From Bryopsis sp. KO-2023 (lineage: Eukaryota; Chlorophyta; Ulvophyceae; Bryopsidales; Bryopsidaceae), in the NCBI GenBank assembly GCA_030272585.1, contig BSYQ01000003.1, forward strand, positions 2,294,001-2,358,000: DNA of 64,000 bases, in the 5' to 3' direction. The translations under genes and the position numbers were made by a program. A model generated the notes under the pieces. It ran no database searches. It saw nothing but the letters and a program-made list of their open reading frames with translations, and was not told the DNA's origin. Within the stretch, counting starts at the first letter, position 1, and the number at the start of each line of letters is the position of its first letter. Shown one piece after another: positions 11,818 to 24,004 of this stretch.

Positions 11818-14094
11818 ATGGAACAAAACGACGGCGGACGCAAGACGTTGGGCCCTTCGACGACGAAGCCGTTGGTGATGGACGACCTGAGCGACGACAT
11901 ACTGACGAGAATATTTGGCTTCGTATTGGGCCCGGTGCGGACGCAAGAGCATTACATCAATAACGGCATAACCGTCCGCCACGAACACATGCTCCCCACC
12001 ATGGTGTCCAACTTCGACGACATCCAGTGCCTACCTCAAGTCTGCAAGCGTTGGAAGACGATCGTGGAAACCTCCCCGACGCTGTGGCAAAAAGTGCACG
12101 TCTCGTCGTCGCTGTTGAGGATCCCTCGAACCGTGACGGCTTGGATGCGAGTGTTCTTTCTGCTGTCCACCCACAGCCACAAATTCGAATCCCTGCACTT
12201 GACCGACGAGTCCTGCTTCCGCGACAACACGCTGGACACCCTGAAACTGGGCGGGCTGGCGGGGATCACCCAGAACTTGAAAGTCATCCACTTTGACCAC
12301 TGCTTCCACCGCGGCGCCAACGCTTCGCTGCTGTCGGTCTTGCCTATGATGGGGCGTCTGGAGCAACTGCAAATTTCCAGCGTGAATCACGATTTCATCT
12401 CGAACGTGGCCGCCTTGGCGACCATGCCAAACCTGAAAAGGATTCAAATGCATGGGAACGGCGAGTACTGGGATTGCGATGGCTCCACTTTGATTTTGGC
12501 AGAGGAGGTGTTGCCCAGGTCCCTGGAAGTGGTGTCTTTGGCCAATGTGAAAGTGATGGGGGCCGAAGGCAATTTGACCCCCCTCGGCAAGCTGAAAATT
12601 CTGGAATTGATATACATCGAATGGAACGGACCCTTCGTGGATACCATCTCCAGAGTAACCTCGTTGGAGAAACTGGTGGTGGCAGACTGCGACAAGGTCA
12701 GTGATGCTGGCTTTCCTGGTGTTTTTCTTTATCCCAGTGTTGCGCTTTGGCTGTGGAAACCAGAAATTGGCCCCCCCCCCCCGAAATTCAGAATGGAAGG
12801 TTTGTGGATATGCAAGCAATGAATGTATTTTCTCCTGAACGTGGTTGGGAGCCAGGAGTGGGTGGCGGGCTGGGTTTTTTCCTTTTCGATTTTATCTTTT
12901 CGCAACGGAAACCATTCCGATGCTCTGTTTTTTCTTCCTTTCCATGTGTTGCTGTGATTCTGCCCATATTAGAAACAGTTACGGAGATTTTTGGTGCTGG
13001 GTTTTGGGTGATTCCTGCCAGGTGGTTTCGGAAAGATCCGGGCCCCCTGAGATGCTGTGGGAAAGGCTGTCCAACTGCAAGAAGCTCTCCGAATTCCAAT
13101 TGAGCAACGGGAAGTATGGAAATTTTTGCATGAACGTGGGCCATGATTATTCCTCCGTGGCGGAGCTGTCGAACTTGGAAGAGGTCATCCTGTGTCCAGA
13201 AGCATTTCCCCCCGACCCCGATTCTTACGGCCTGGGAGCTGATATGGCTGGCATGTCTCGGCTCACCACATTGCATGTGGTCAATTTCGGGTTGACTAAA
13301 ATTCCAGAGGCCATAACAGGTTAAGACTGGAAAGATTTAAGGAAACAAAGCTACGTTTTTGTTTCTGTTTTCTTTTTAATGCAGCGAGAAACAAGAATAC
13401 GAATTGGACGTTTTTGTTACATTGTGTGCATGGCTTTTTCTTTTCTTATGAAAAAAACTACCTTCTTCTATGTTTTTTTTTGGTGTTTTTTTTTGTGTCC
13501 GATAGGGATCCAGTCTTTGACAGAGCTTTCTCTTTGTGGCAACAAACTGACGAAGTTCCCTACGGAGCCCCTCCAGTTCGAACCCCATCTCAGAATCATC
13601 CAATTAGACAACAACCGCCTCCGTGAAATACCCCCCTGCTTGGGTCGATTCCCCAAACTCCAAGAAATACACATCGCCAGCAACCCTTTGCTTTTCGACA
13701 AAGCCATGGAATTCCTGTTGGAGCTTCCTTTTTTGAATTTGTTGAGTTTGGGATGTGCACCTTCGGGCAGGCCCTCTGATATGTTTCCGCTAGCTAGTGC
13801 GATTCAGGTCGAGGATATTTGTAGGGAGCTGAAATTGGATCCTGTGGGTGCATTCCATTTGGGGAGTATTTGCACGGGGCTGAGGTGTAAGAATCCCAAG
13901 TTTCAGGTACTGTTGTGAAATAGTGTGGGTTTTTTTTTCCTTCCTTCTTTCTGTTTTTTTTCTTCGCTTCTTTGTGTATTATCCACTGGATATTTGTGGC
14001 CGTAGTGATTTCCAATCTAATGAAACCGTTTTTTTTTGTATGATCATCTTTTCTCTGCAAGTCCTTTGGGGGTTTTGGGTATCCGGAAAGCTAG
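11818..14094 (+). CDS. F-box / leucine-rich repeat protein
   Basis: Four exons: 11818-12696, 13022-13319, 13506-13906, 14062-14094 (TAG). Phases agree at every junction (0, 1, 0), giving about 536 residues. An F-box-like motif lies near residues 22-75 (LSDDILTRIFGFVL ... LPQVCKRWKTIVETSPTLWQ). Irregular leucine-rich repeats fill most of the rest (LEQLQISS, LKRIQMHG, LTELSLCGNKL, LRIIQLDNNRLREIP, LQEIHIASNPL). F-box/LRR proteins are usually substrate receptors of SCF ubiquitin ligases: the F-box binds SKP1 and the repeats bind the target. No substrate can be inferred. The last exon adds only ten residues and is the weakest part; otherwise the frame at 13907 reads into a stop two codons later. 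TGTAA motifs at 14121 and 14135 could be poly(A) signals. Confidence 0.8.
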
Positions 14095-14724
14095 AGTGTA
14101 GAATCGAATTTGATTAAAATTGTAATTATTACTGTGTAAAGAAAAAGATGGTTGTGATTGTCTTTTTTCGCAAAGCTGCTCAGAGCTAGTTTCACTGGAG
14201 TAGTCATCATCCCTTCCTCTGGCATTTGCTGTCGTTGAGAACCACAAGAAGTACTATTTCCACCTGGTGCTCCTGGGCCCCCCACACCACCCCCCCTGCA
14301 GATTGAGTGTTTCATTTAGTTTGGGAAATGATAACTGCAAACATCTTGATAGAAATCATTTAAAGGGTAGTTCGTTTCTCTGGATCTTGTACTTTCCTTG
14401 GCAAAATCTTTTTTTTACTGTGGCTTGAGCTCAAGGCACAGTATCAGAAGAACACAGCCAAAGCATTGTCTAGTGACGAACAGTAAACTCAATGCTCCCC
14501 TCCCTATTTGGGTCCACCTGTTCCCCCAAAGTTCGGTATTCTGCAGCAAGGTCATCTCTCAGTCCCACCAACAGACTTCTCCACCATTTATCAATCGGCC
14601 TGTAAACCTTACCTGGCACACCTCTTACATTGGAATGCCCACTTGCTCAGACGCCTAATTCGTTTATCAGGATGTGGCTGGCCTCATCAGGGAGTCTGCC
14701 CACACCGATCAAGACAGAAATAGT

Positions 14725-15880
14725 AAGGAAAGCGGATTCATTTTCAGAACTCACCAGTGATCGCTAGAGTAAGGCCGTCAAAAAAAGCATGATCATTCAA
14801 GCAAGGAAAAACAACGCACCTCAGTAGTCACACACGAAAAGAAAACCGAACCCCTCTTGGACCCTTGTTTGAAGGGAGCCACCGCGCCACGACAAGGCGG
14901 GGGTTCATCGCGGTGGAAAAACTTAGGTGTCCTTGAGTTGGCCACCCACCCAACTGGTCAGGCGGTCTATTAAATTGCGCTCAAGGGGGTTGTGTCCCCG
15001 ATACGGCGGCCACCGAGCCGGAACCCATATAGGATTCCAGGCGCACACCGTATCGGGTAGATCCCAGCACCCATCTCCGGGATCAACCCAAGCACCCGCC
15101 ATATTTCCTGAAAGGCAAACAACAGTTTACAGACTCGATATGGCAACATCAAACGGCGGTGATCCGATATGAATCCGTCCCGAGCCCAAAAAACTTTCTC
15201 ACATATCTGCAACACACATGTAAGATAGTGGTGCAAGAAGGGGCGGGAAGTATGCAGCGCAACTTACGGCTCCTCGCAGAACCGCTCCACATTGTATCGT
15301 GTCCAGCCTTCCTTCCATATCCACCCGCGCGACCCAGTCGTGAGGACTTCAGGTGTGTTGGCACTGGGGTCTTCTTTTCTTGGCGGGTCTTCTTGAGCGC
15401 AGCAAGTCATGTTTGTCGTTGCTCCGCAGGCCGTTTTGACCGTGAAGACGACAGCAACTATCTCTCTCCTAACCGTAAATTTGATAAACGCTCTTCACAT
15501 GGTGACCGTTACATCCAATGGCAACTGCATTTTGTGTTGTCGACTTAGACAGGGAAGACAAAGTGCCCCAGCTGGAGAAAGAATTGTGACAGCAGCATTG
15601 TGGCCTTTGATTTTGAATTTGATCTATTTCGCCTAGTTCACATTTTAAAATGTGAACTAGGTTGTGGGTTCAACAGTTGTGATATATTTGGCAAGGTGCA
15701 TTTACAATTGCAAAGAGTTTTGATGTGTGGGTTTGGGTGCTGGGTGAACACTGTCCAGAAAGGAGAAAGAATTCTCTGTGCTCATCAGCTGTAAGAATGA
15801 GCAGCTGTCGGTCATGATCACACAATTGGCATCAGAGTAGACAGAACAATGGACAAGGCTCCTTCATCTATTGTCCAGAG
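14725..15880 (-). repeat. Dispersed repeat R1, copy 1
   Basis: About 1.15 kb aligning with 47394-48580 in the same orientation and with 53960-55165 inverted. The core (14846-15066) is almost identical to 47511-47731, while the flanks have drifted with many indels. On the minus strand it keeps splice-like signals seen in the other copies: GAGCC|GTAAGT, and a pyrimidine tract with CAG near 15108. It also keeps an open frame through the core ending in a stop near 14932. Ends are approximate. Family unknown: I see no transposase, reverse transcriptase or TG...CA ends. Confidence 0.75.
15632..15661. repeat. Perfect 30-bp palindrome
   Basis: A perfect inverted repeat without spacer: CCTAGTTCACATTTT followed directly by its complement. 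It lies inside R1 copy 1; the other two copies lack the palindrome at the matching place. Confidence 0.95.
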
Positions 15881-18800
15881 ATGGTGGAAAGACATATTCC
15901 TGCGTACACATGTCGCAAATTTACAAGTCCGAGGAGAGGGATCAGCAAAACTGAGCTGAACACTTTGCACGACAGCAAAGCACACGTATTCCATGGCATC
16001 CAGTTCAGTTTGTTAATGGGTGGTAGAAGAGATGCAGGACACTCTCAATGAAAGGTTGACTGACATGGCAAGCATGCTGTCGTCCGACACTATCATTACA
16101 AGCAGTCTTTTCTCTTTTGTACAAACATCTACTTCGTTCCTTCCCAGGAACACCAATCAAACCAGTCGGTCGAAAAGTGGGGGAAAGGGGGCAAAAAATA
16201 ATCCATAGAATAGACCCAGAACTCGAAAGACACCATTCGTTCTTCTTGCAAACAGCCTTCCACAGGGGAAATCCCCCATGCAATGGGCAATTCAATTAAC
16301 CCCCCACCCCCGGAAGAAAAAAGAAATATCATACATAACAGGATAGAGCCCTGCTTCAAATCCCCCCCCTCAAAAGCATGCACACATCTAATTCTTGCTT
16401 AATAAATTTAGTGAAGAATATCCCCCACATTGCAAAACAGAACAAAGAAAATCCACAGAATCCTTACACATGTTGGTTGCATCTACACTAAACGTCACAA
16501 CCAGCACTTGCATGACATGAAAAGTCATATCCAATCGACACACTCTTTTTTTTTTCCTTCCTTTTTCTGAAGTAGAAAAAAACATCCCTCTCTTTTTTTT
16601 CGAGCTTCCCGTTCCATCCCCCTTTTCCCCCCTCAAGCTCTTCAAATTAACCAAAAAAAAAGGAAGTGCTCGAATTACACAAATTCTTGTTCACACGAAA
16701 ATCAAACAAAAAGACATTATAAAAGAGGGGCAGAGCATTCCTTTCTTGGTGAAACTGTCGATGTAAAATCCCCCCTTCGAGAATCCCGTATCTAAAAATT
16801 ATATTCTTTTTGGAAGAAAAAAAAATGGGAGCCAACAATCCCAAATATCTGAGTCGAAAAAAAAAAAAAAGAAGAAAAAGGATGCTACTGCAACACGATT
16901 GCGAACAATTACACGAAGGCCCCAAAATCATTTTTAGGGTTTTAGGATTGGATTTAAACAAGAAATCCACAAGAGAAATTCTTGCGAATTCAACCAATTG
17001 CCTCTTTTTTCCCCTGAACCCCTTTTTTTTTCCTCTTTTGTTTTAAACCGAAAATAATCCAAAAGCTTAAGTCGTGAATTTATCACCCAGGCAATCCCAT
17101 GCACTCGACACTCCTCTGTTTTCCCCCCCTGATCCGAAAAACGAACATGCTGCAAAAAAAAAGAAAAATAAACACGTGTCTATTCATACACAAATTATCG
17201 CCTCTAGCCTACAGAACCCCTCCCCCCCCCCCTCCTCTCCAAACCATACAGCAAGACGTTCTTACACCAAAACCAATACGCCTGCCAAACCATCATTTAC
17301 AAGACAAAAACCAGAAAAGATATATATGTATATATGTATTAAAAAAAAAAAAAACAAGAAAGAAAATATGTTTTTTTTTTTTCCTTAAAAAAAAAAAAAA
17401 ACAGGTCCCGCGAAAAAACAAGGTTTTCAAAAATGCAAGACAGCCTTCCTTGTGCAACGGGGACCCCACCAAAATCCCCCTTCCCTCGGAAGGCGCAAAT
17501 AAAATCCACCACAGAAATCAAACAACGAACATTAAACACACATTATAACACATCCATTCTTGCAGATGCAGCCCCTCAAGAAAATTTGCCCCCCAGATAA
17601 GGCATTGTATCATATCATAGATCACCCCCGCTCGAAGTCGTACATATGATTTTTCTTTTTTTCTTCCTTTTCAGTCCCTTTTTTTTTTTTTTTCTGTTTC
17701 CCCTCGCCTCCCCCTCCGATAATTCTTGTTCGGCTCTTTAAAACGATTCTTTTCTTTTTTTGTAATAATAAACCTCCCTTGGAGAGGAGCGAAAAAAAAC
17801 AGAAAAAAGAAAAAAAAAGCCAACACCAAACCAAACCAAAAAAATACCTTCCCCGATCCTTTTTTCGATTTTTTTTTTCCTCTTACCTATCGCGATCTCT
17901 CTCTCTCTCTCTCTGTCCCCTCTTTCCAAATTAAAAAAAAAAAAAAAGGTCTTCCTTGCATGTGTGCACACATCTTATGAAAACTAAATGGGAAAACAAA
18001 CTGCCGCTTATCTCTCTTTTTTTTTTTTTTTTTTCAGCCTTTGGGCGGTGAAAAGCCCTGCCAAAGGCCCTTATCAAATAACTGATATCAACAAGATTCT
18101 CTTTTCCCCTCCCCCCAACCCCCCCTCTCCGTTTGAAAACAGGACCAGTCATCATTTCCCAACCCCCATAATTCGAATACATACAGAGAAAGCCTATTCC
18201 CCCTGTGACTTCCATGTTCAAAATTCTTTTTACAGCTCCCATATTTCTTTTTTTTTTTTTTTTTCTTCAACGTGTTGGGGTCTTTTTTTCTTTTTTACTC
18301 TTGGAGGTTCTTTTTTTTCTCTCTCTCTCTTACTCACACATTCTCTCTAGCACCATCAACCACATTTAAAAATTCAGGGCTTTTTTTTTCCCCACCTATT
18401 CGATCATAAATCTGAACCCATGGTGCCTATTGTCAAGATAATTTCGCCCAAGGATATTTCTCGTCGAAACCAAAAATACATGTTTTCTCTTTCTCTGTCT
18501 CTGCCCTTTTTTCCCCAGCTTTCTTTCCCTCGTTCTTGACCATGTTTTGTTTTTTTCATCGATTTAAGATTTTTTTTTCCCCTTTTTACCTCTCCTGAAG
18601 GGGATTAGTCAATAATTTCCTCCCTGAAGATTCGACCCCTATTCTCTCTCTCTTTTTTTTCCCTTTAAAAGAACCTTCCTATTCTGAAACCCAAAATAAT
18701 CTATCTAAAAAGACCCCCTCGGTCACAACCGTAAATGTGAAAGAGTGAAAATTAAAAAAAAAAAAAAAAATCCCCCAGACCTCCTTTTTTTTTCTCTGTC

Positions 18801-19288
18801 CTCCTTCATCATTCTCTTTCCATTAAAAAAAAAACTGGGAAAAATCCAATCTTACAATCTTTTTTCTCTTTTTTTTTTTTTTTTTGGTTCTCACATCAAA
18901 GGTAATTCTTTCTTTTTTCACACAATGTTAGGTAAAATTAAAAAAACAGAAGAAAAAAAAAACAAAAGCAAAACAAAATAAAAAAAGAAAAACAATCAAA
19001 AAAAAAAACAATCAAAAAACAAAAAAAACAACAAAATGTGCTTTCCTTTCCTTTCCTCTCCCACCCATCCTTTTGTTTTTTTTTGGTTCTAAATCCTTTC
19101 CTCTCCTGTCTCCACCCCCTTTCTTTTTTTTTTTCAAAGAAAGTTGTTTTTTTTCCTCCATCCTCCTCTCTCCTTCACACCAGCATTTTTTTCCTCCCTT
19201 TTACCCTTTCTCTCTTTCTTTCTTTCTCTCTCATCTCTCCTCCCCCCCCCCTTTGTTTTCTATTGTTTTTCTTTTGTTCATCTTTTCT
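15881..19288. other. Gene-free, low-complexity region downstream of the TZF gene
   Basis: About 3.4 kb. From about 16.5 kb on, the plus strand is dominated by T/C and A homopolymer runs, broken by (TC)n near 17896 and 18320. The part next to 19288 is the 3' UTR of the minus-strand TZF gene, where the tracts read as polypurine. Short open frames here are low-complexity artefacts. Confidence 0.6.
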
Positions 19289-22200
19289 TCAGTAACGTTG
19301 TGGGAGCCAAAAGTTACCAGTCCCAGGAAAAGTGTTGACCGGATTCTGTTCATCTATTCCTCCAAACCATTGGCTGCTCGCATCAGAGTACGACCCAAAA
19401 TTCCCGGAGAAGTCGCCCAACAAGGAAATCCCACTGCCGTCCCCGTAAGGCGATGCCGTCTGTTGCGAAGCCAGTCTGGCATCGATCAGTGCCTCCTCTT
19501 GCAGCTCCGGAACCAGTAGCGTGGGAGTGAGAATGGGGGAGTGCGAGGAATGCAAGCTGAGTCCACCGATGGAGAACTGCGGGCTGTGCAGCGCGTGAGG
19601 CAAACTCATCGGCATCTGCATGGGCATCGCAGGCTGTCGGGTGGGGTCCATCATCGGGATCATCTGATGCTGGGGGCTGGCCAAGCTTTGGAGTGCGTTC
19701 TGATGCAGCTGTTGCTGCTGCTGCTGTTGTTGTTGTTGCTGCTGCTGTCGGATTGGGACTGGCATGTTCAAAGTTTTGGACATCTACAAAAAACATAATG
19801 AAACACAGTGTTCAGCAAGAGAAAAAAAAGATTAGAAAAAACAGAACAGAACATTAGAAGGATTCATTTGCAGCAGGAGGAAGAAAAAAATTAACAATAA
19901 TGGGCCTTGGTGAAGCTTTTTGATCGGGCGAGATGTGGGGACATCTCGATCAAAAACCAATCATAGAATCCAAGATGCAAAATGCTTAATCCTGAAAGCG
20001 ATGGTGGAGCAATATGTTCTATTTTTAGTCATGTTGGATATAATGAGAGTCCTCCGCAAGATTAAGAGCAAAAACATTCCCGGAAGAAACGGTGGAGCTG
20101 TTTTGTGTCTGTCATGTCAGCTCACCATCCCGGTTCCATTAATTAGACTTGGTGATGTTTTCGGAGCTGTTGCCCAGGGAAGGACCTGCTCTTCGATCGA
20201 TGCCGGCTTGGACACTTCCAGCTCGTCGGTGGAGTTGGAATTGCTCAGGACGCTGAGCACGTCGGAGCCAGCCATCAGCTGAAATCCTGCCGAGGATGAC
20301 ATTTTGTGCAGCACCAGCGAAGGGTCGTCCTTCGGGTTGAGCCCGTGGCGCCGGGCGAATGCATTCGACATCCTTGGGGCAACCACCCCTTCAAAGACGA
20401 AAAAAATAAATCAAAAAATAAATAAGCAAGACGAAGAAGAAATCAGCATTTAGCGCGTTAAATGACGTTTGTATTCACATGGGAAAAAAACCCAAAAGAC
20501 TCTCAGGGAAAAAAAAAGAAATCGCCATCTCAGGAACCCATGTAAATTTTTGAGACGTGAAGACTCAACCTCGTGGGTTCTCCAGGGCCAGGAAAAATAC
20601 GAATGATAAAAAAATCACACGTAAAATTTGATTAGCTGAGAATATACCAACAGAAGAAAAACTGCACACTTACGGTTTTTGGCAGAAAGATCATCGCCAT
20701 GCTCCTGGGCTTTCAGGTGCTCCTGCATGAAATCAATCGATCATTACTCATCGTCAAACAGCCAGTCTGTAACGGCGAACGCTCCAGTTGAGTGCCATAT
20801 TACCACTTTTTTTTCTTCTTTTTTCCCAGGGCGAATACAAACCTCAGCAAGCGCGCTAAGTGCTGATTTCTTCTTCGTCTTGTTGTTCATTTTCTTGTTC
20901 AATCTATCACTGTCGGAGCCTGGCATCGTGGTGGGCATTACAACACTTTCGTTGGCATCCTTCAAATCCTGTCGATTTCAAGAAACTCGTCAAAGAAAAT
21001 AACCCCACATCAAGAACATCCATCCCAAAACCAAGTTGTGGCCAGATTCGATCAACACTCAGAAAGCCTCAAAATTCTCCAAAAAAACAAAATGTAATTT
21101 TTTTTTCTAATTAGGAAAAAATAAAAATTCACACCTCACTCGTTGGGACCCAGTTGTGGGTCGGAGCTCGAAGCTCATCCACGCTGTGCGAAAAAAAACA
21201 AACGGGGCGTTTGCAGTTCTTTCCATCTTTGCAAAGCTGCGTACGGTATCGCGAGGGGTGCAGCCAAGATTCGTAGATGCCATGAGCATAGGGGCAGCTG
21301 TCCCCTCGAATGCAAAACCCTCGTTTGTAATCGGGGCAAGAAATCGAACAGTAACGGTAATCCGTGGGGTCTCTTCGGCGGGCATTCTCGGTGGAGTGTG
21401 CAAACGGGCAGCATCGCCAATCATGAGAGCTCCGTTTCATGCATCGCAGGACCTAGCAGAGGGGGTTAAAAAAAAACTGCTTCAGGGGGGAGCGCTTCAA
21501 CAAAAGGGAAAAAGACAGAAACCCTGAGAGAATCTGAAGTGTGTGTGGAATTCTGCAAAAAATTGCTGGTGATAATAATAATAACAATAATAATTCGATC
21601 CAATTTGGGTCAGTCAGGTGGACCAGCCAACCAACCAAAAACAACTAGAATCCATACAATGATTAAACGCTTCCTGCCATGGGGCTAAAATCGGTTTATA
21701 AATGAGAGGGAATTCTCAAGTCTGACTTTGAGATCTCTTCTTTCTCCTGAAAAGAGTCTCTTGAGAGGTGTGCTGTGAAATACCTTGAAACACAGCATCC
21801 TGAAATGGTCAGTGGAATATTCTGGCTTGGTGAGCTCAGAACAATTGGAAGCATCATCTGGTGGCATAGCCGATGCTCCATTTCCATTGGTCTGAGGGCA
21901 AGAAAAAAAAACTATTCAGCAAACCCTGCATTTTGCTATGCTCTTATCTTTTTCCTGAGCATGAAGCAGCACTTCCAAAAAAAGAAAAAGACGAACAAAA
22001 ACCCTGCGCCCCACAGTGACCAGCAATGAAGAAGCAAAATCGAAAACAAAATAAAAAAGCAAGAGGGGGCGGGGTCAGTCCCCTTCGGCAATCCCACGAC
22101 TAGCGAAAAAATAAAAAACGAAAGGAAAGCCAACTGGAAATAGTATCAGCGTAAAAGCAATCGCACCGCGCCGAGGTCCTTGCCGGACTGCTCTTTCGTC

Positions 22201-22874
22201 TGCTTGTCTCCCTCCTGCAAGACTTCCACGTCCGAACTGGGGTTCTGAGTCAACCCCTCGGACTCGCGCAAGTAGGCGACGACGGTCGGTGCGCACGGAT
22301 GGTTGCCAGAGAGCGCCATCTGCAAATTTCCGCATCAGCAGAAAAAAAAACACAAAGAGAAAACCTAAGTCCAGCCGGCTCGAATCGAGAGCCAAACATC
22401 ACGAGACCAGACGTATCCCAGTGCATATGGACGAGCGAGGTTGATGACGCAAGCAATGCGCGTGCGAACCGCAACGAGGGTCAATTCGCTGCGCACCTGA
22501 TAGGCGGATAAACCATCGGCGGACAGCTGCCTCGGAATGGCTCCGTTCACGACCAGAGTCGACACCACCCTCAAGCATCCGTGGTACGCGGCGAGCATCA
22601 ACAGCGTGCGCTGCTTCACCGTCACGTTAGTTTTGTTGGCGTCTTTGCCACCTTCTCCCCCCTCGCCACTCGAACCCCAGTACAATAAAATGTAGAACGA
22701 CTGAGCTTTGGACGGATCCGCCCTGACCTCCTCTTCGACTCGCAGGTGGTCATCCGCAACGACCGCACGGAACAGCTCCCTGCTCTGGTCGACCAGTGGC
22801 TCCCATCTTTCCACACCCTTTTTGTGCACGTAGTGGCCGAAAACTGAATCCGCAGAGTACTCCGGGAGGTTCAT
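19289..22874 (-). CDS. RR-TZF protein: ankyrin repeats plus tandem CCCH zinc finger
   Basis: Eight exons: 22874-22497, 22319-22167, 21891-21784, 21452-21135, 20968-20843, 20722-20674, 20388-20126, 19783-19289. They give 629 residues with all phases consistent. The N-terminal part has two ankyrin-like repeats (TLLMLAAYHGCLRVVSTLV, then ALSGNHPCAPTVVAYLRES). Exons 3-4 hold the plant signature: an arginine-rich part (YSTDHFRMLCFK, CMKRSSHDW, CPFAHSTENARRRDP), then CCCH 1 with spacing C-x7-C-x5-C-x3-H and CCCH 2 with C-x5-C-x4-C-x3-H (CKDGKNCKRPVCFFSH). The C-terminus has a Gln tract near 19698-19748 and Met/Pro/Ser-rich sequence. Plant members bind AU-rich RNA, shuttle between nucleus and cytoplasm, and work in stress and hormone responses; that is family knowledge. 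Exon 6 is only 49 nt. Intron 6 holds an inverted copy of part of exon 5. Confidence 0.92.
20427..20478 (+). repeat. Inverted partial copy of TZF exon 5 in intron 6
   Basis: The 52 nt on the plus strand match the minus strand at 20882-20831, that is the end of exon 5 with its donor. The match is 45 of 52 positions without a gap, the first 22 identical. The copies face each other across about 350 bp in one pre-mRNA. Confidence 0.9.
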
Positions 22875-24004
22875 TGACGAGTGATGAATGCCTTGTTATT
22901 CCCCAAAGACGAACGGTGAGCGAGTGCGGATGTGCGTAAGTTTCGAGAGCGTTTGCCAGCCTGAGCGCGCGAGTGTGAGTTTTGTGCTTTCGAAAAAGCG
23001 AGAATTAAATAGACCCGTTCGGGACAAAAAAAACTCGACCACCGTTGGGGACAAACTCGACGACCGAGGGCCGGTGTTTCAGCGGGAAGAAACGCAATAT
23101 GGTGGGGGGGCAAGGCGTTTGTACTCAGCTGGTGCGACTCTGGACTGGTGCTTCCAGTCCGCTCATCCTGAAACGTCAAATTTGCGGAATGGACGTCGAA
23201 ACCTGCCCATGACGATTTGCGCTCCCACATGCACTTCTGCGATTCGATCCACACTCTACCATGCCCGTCCACTAAGCGCAGGGAAATTCCGCCAGGAACG
23301 GCGGTGCGCTTTTCCTGTGAACGACGGACGGAGCTGTGGTCCTGTGCGACGTAGCGGTTCCACTGTCCGTAAAAACGGTTTGACGTGATTCGAAATCGGG
23401 TCGAGAAAAGCATGTCGGGGGTGCTAGTTTCGTTTGCTCGTTCCGAATCACCCACGCACCGCGCCGGTGGGTGAACGCTGTTGAATGGGGGTGGGTGACC
23501 AGTAAAAAGAGGGAAGGATTCGTTACGAATGGGGCGATTGTGTGTGTTTTTGGGATCGCATCCTCCGATGTGCATCAACCAACACGAAACGAGTTCGGAC
23601 TTAAATTCAGACAAAGTTCTTGGCGGCAGCCAAACGACGCACGCGCGCGCGCGGATGAATGCGACCCATTTTTCATGAAACTCGGCACGCGAATTTCCTT
23701 CCAGCCCCTCCTACGGTTCCACGCTATTGGAGGTTTTCGACCTCGTTCGATCACCACTGGCGAGGTTTTTTTTTCCGACACCCACGCCAGCTTCGACCCT
23801 CTTTCTGCGAGCTTTTTTGTTTTGCCGTTCGCGTCGGCCCTTGGGCCCCCTGGACTGACTGCATAATAAAATCAAGTGTCGTACGAAAGTGGGGACAGAA
23901 ACCTCTCGCAGGATCGAATTTTTCACGAGACATGCTGAGTGTTTTTGAAACACGGGGAAAAAACACACACACACAGAAACCAGCACGAGCAAAACACGAG
24001 TGCA
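22875..24004. promoter_or_regulatory. Divergent promoter region, TZF / UBX genes
   Basis: About 1.1 kb between two opposite start codons, moderately GC-rich. It holds both promoters and 5' UTRs. A long minus-strand frame (22871-23614) overlaps it but looks like chance. A GCGC-rich run lies at 23640-23652. No element could be named with confidence. Confidence 0.5.

Noticed and set aside
12031-12819. 262-codon minus frame
   Set aside because: Antisense to F-box exon 1, which has family support and consistent splicing.
22871-23614. 247-codon minus-strand frame upstream of the TZF gene, its stop overlapping the TZF start
   Set aside because: Lies in the GC-rich divergent promoter; composition has no domain or protein-like pattern; more likely 5' UTR.
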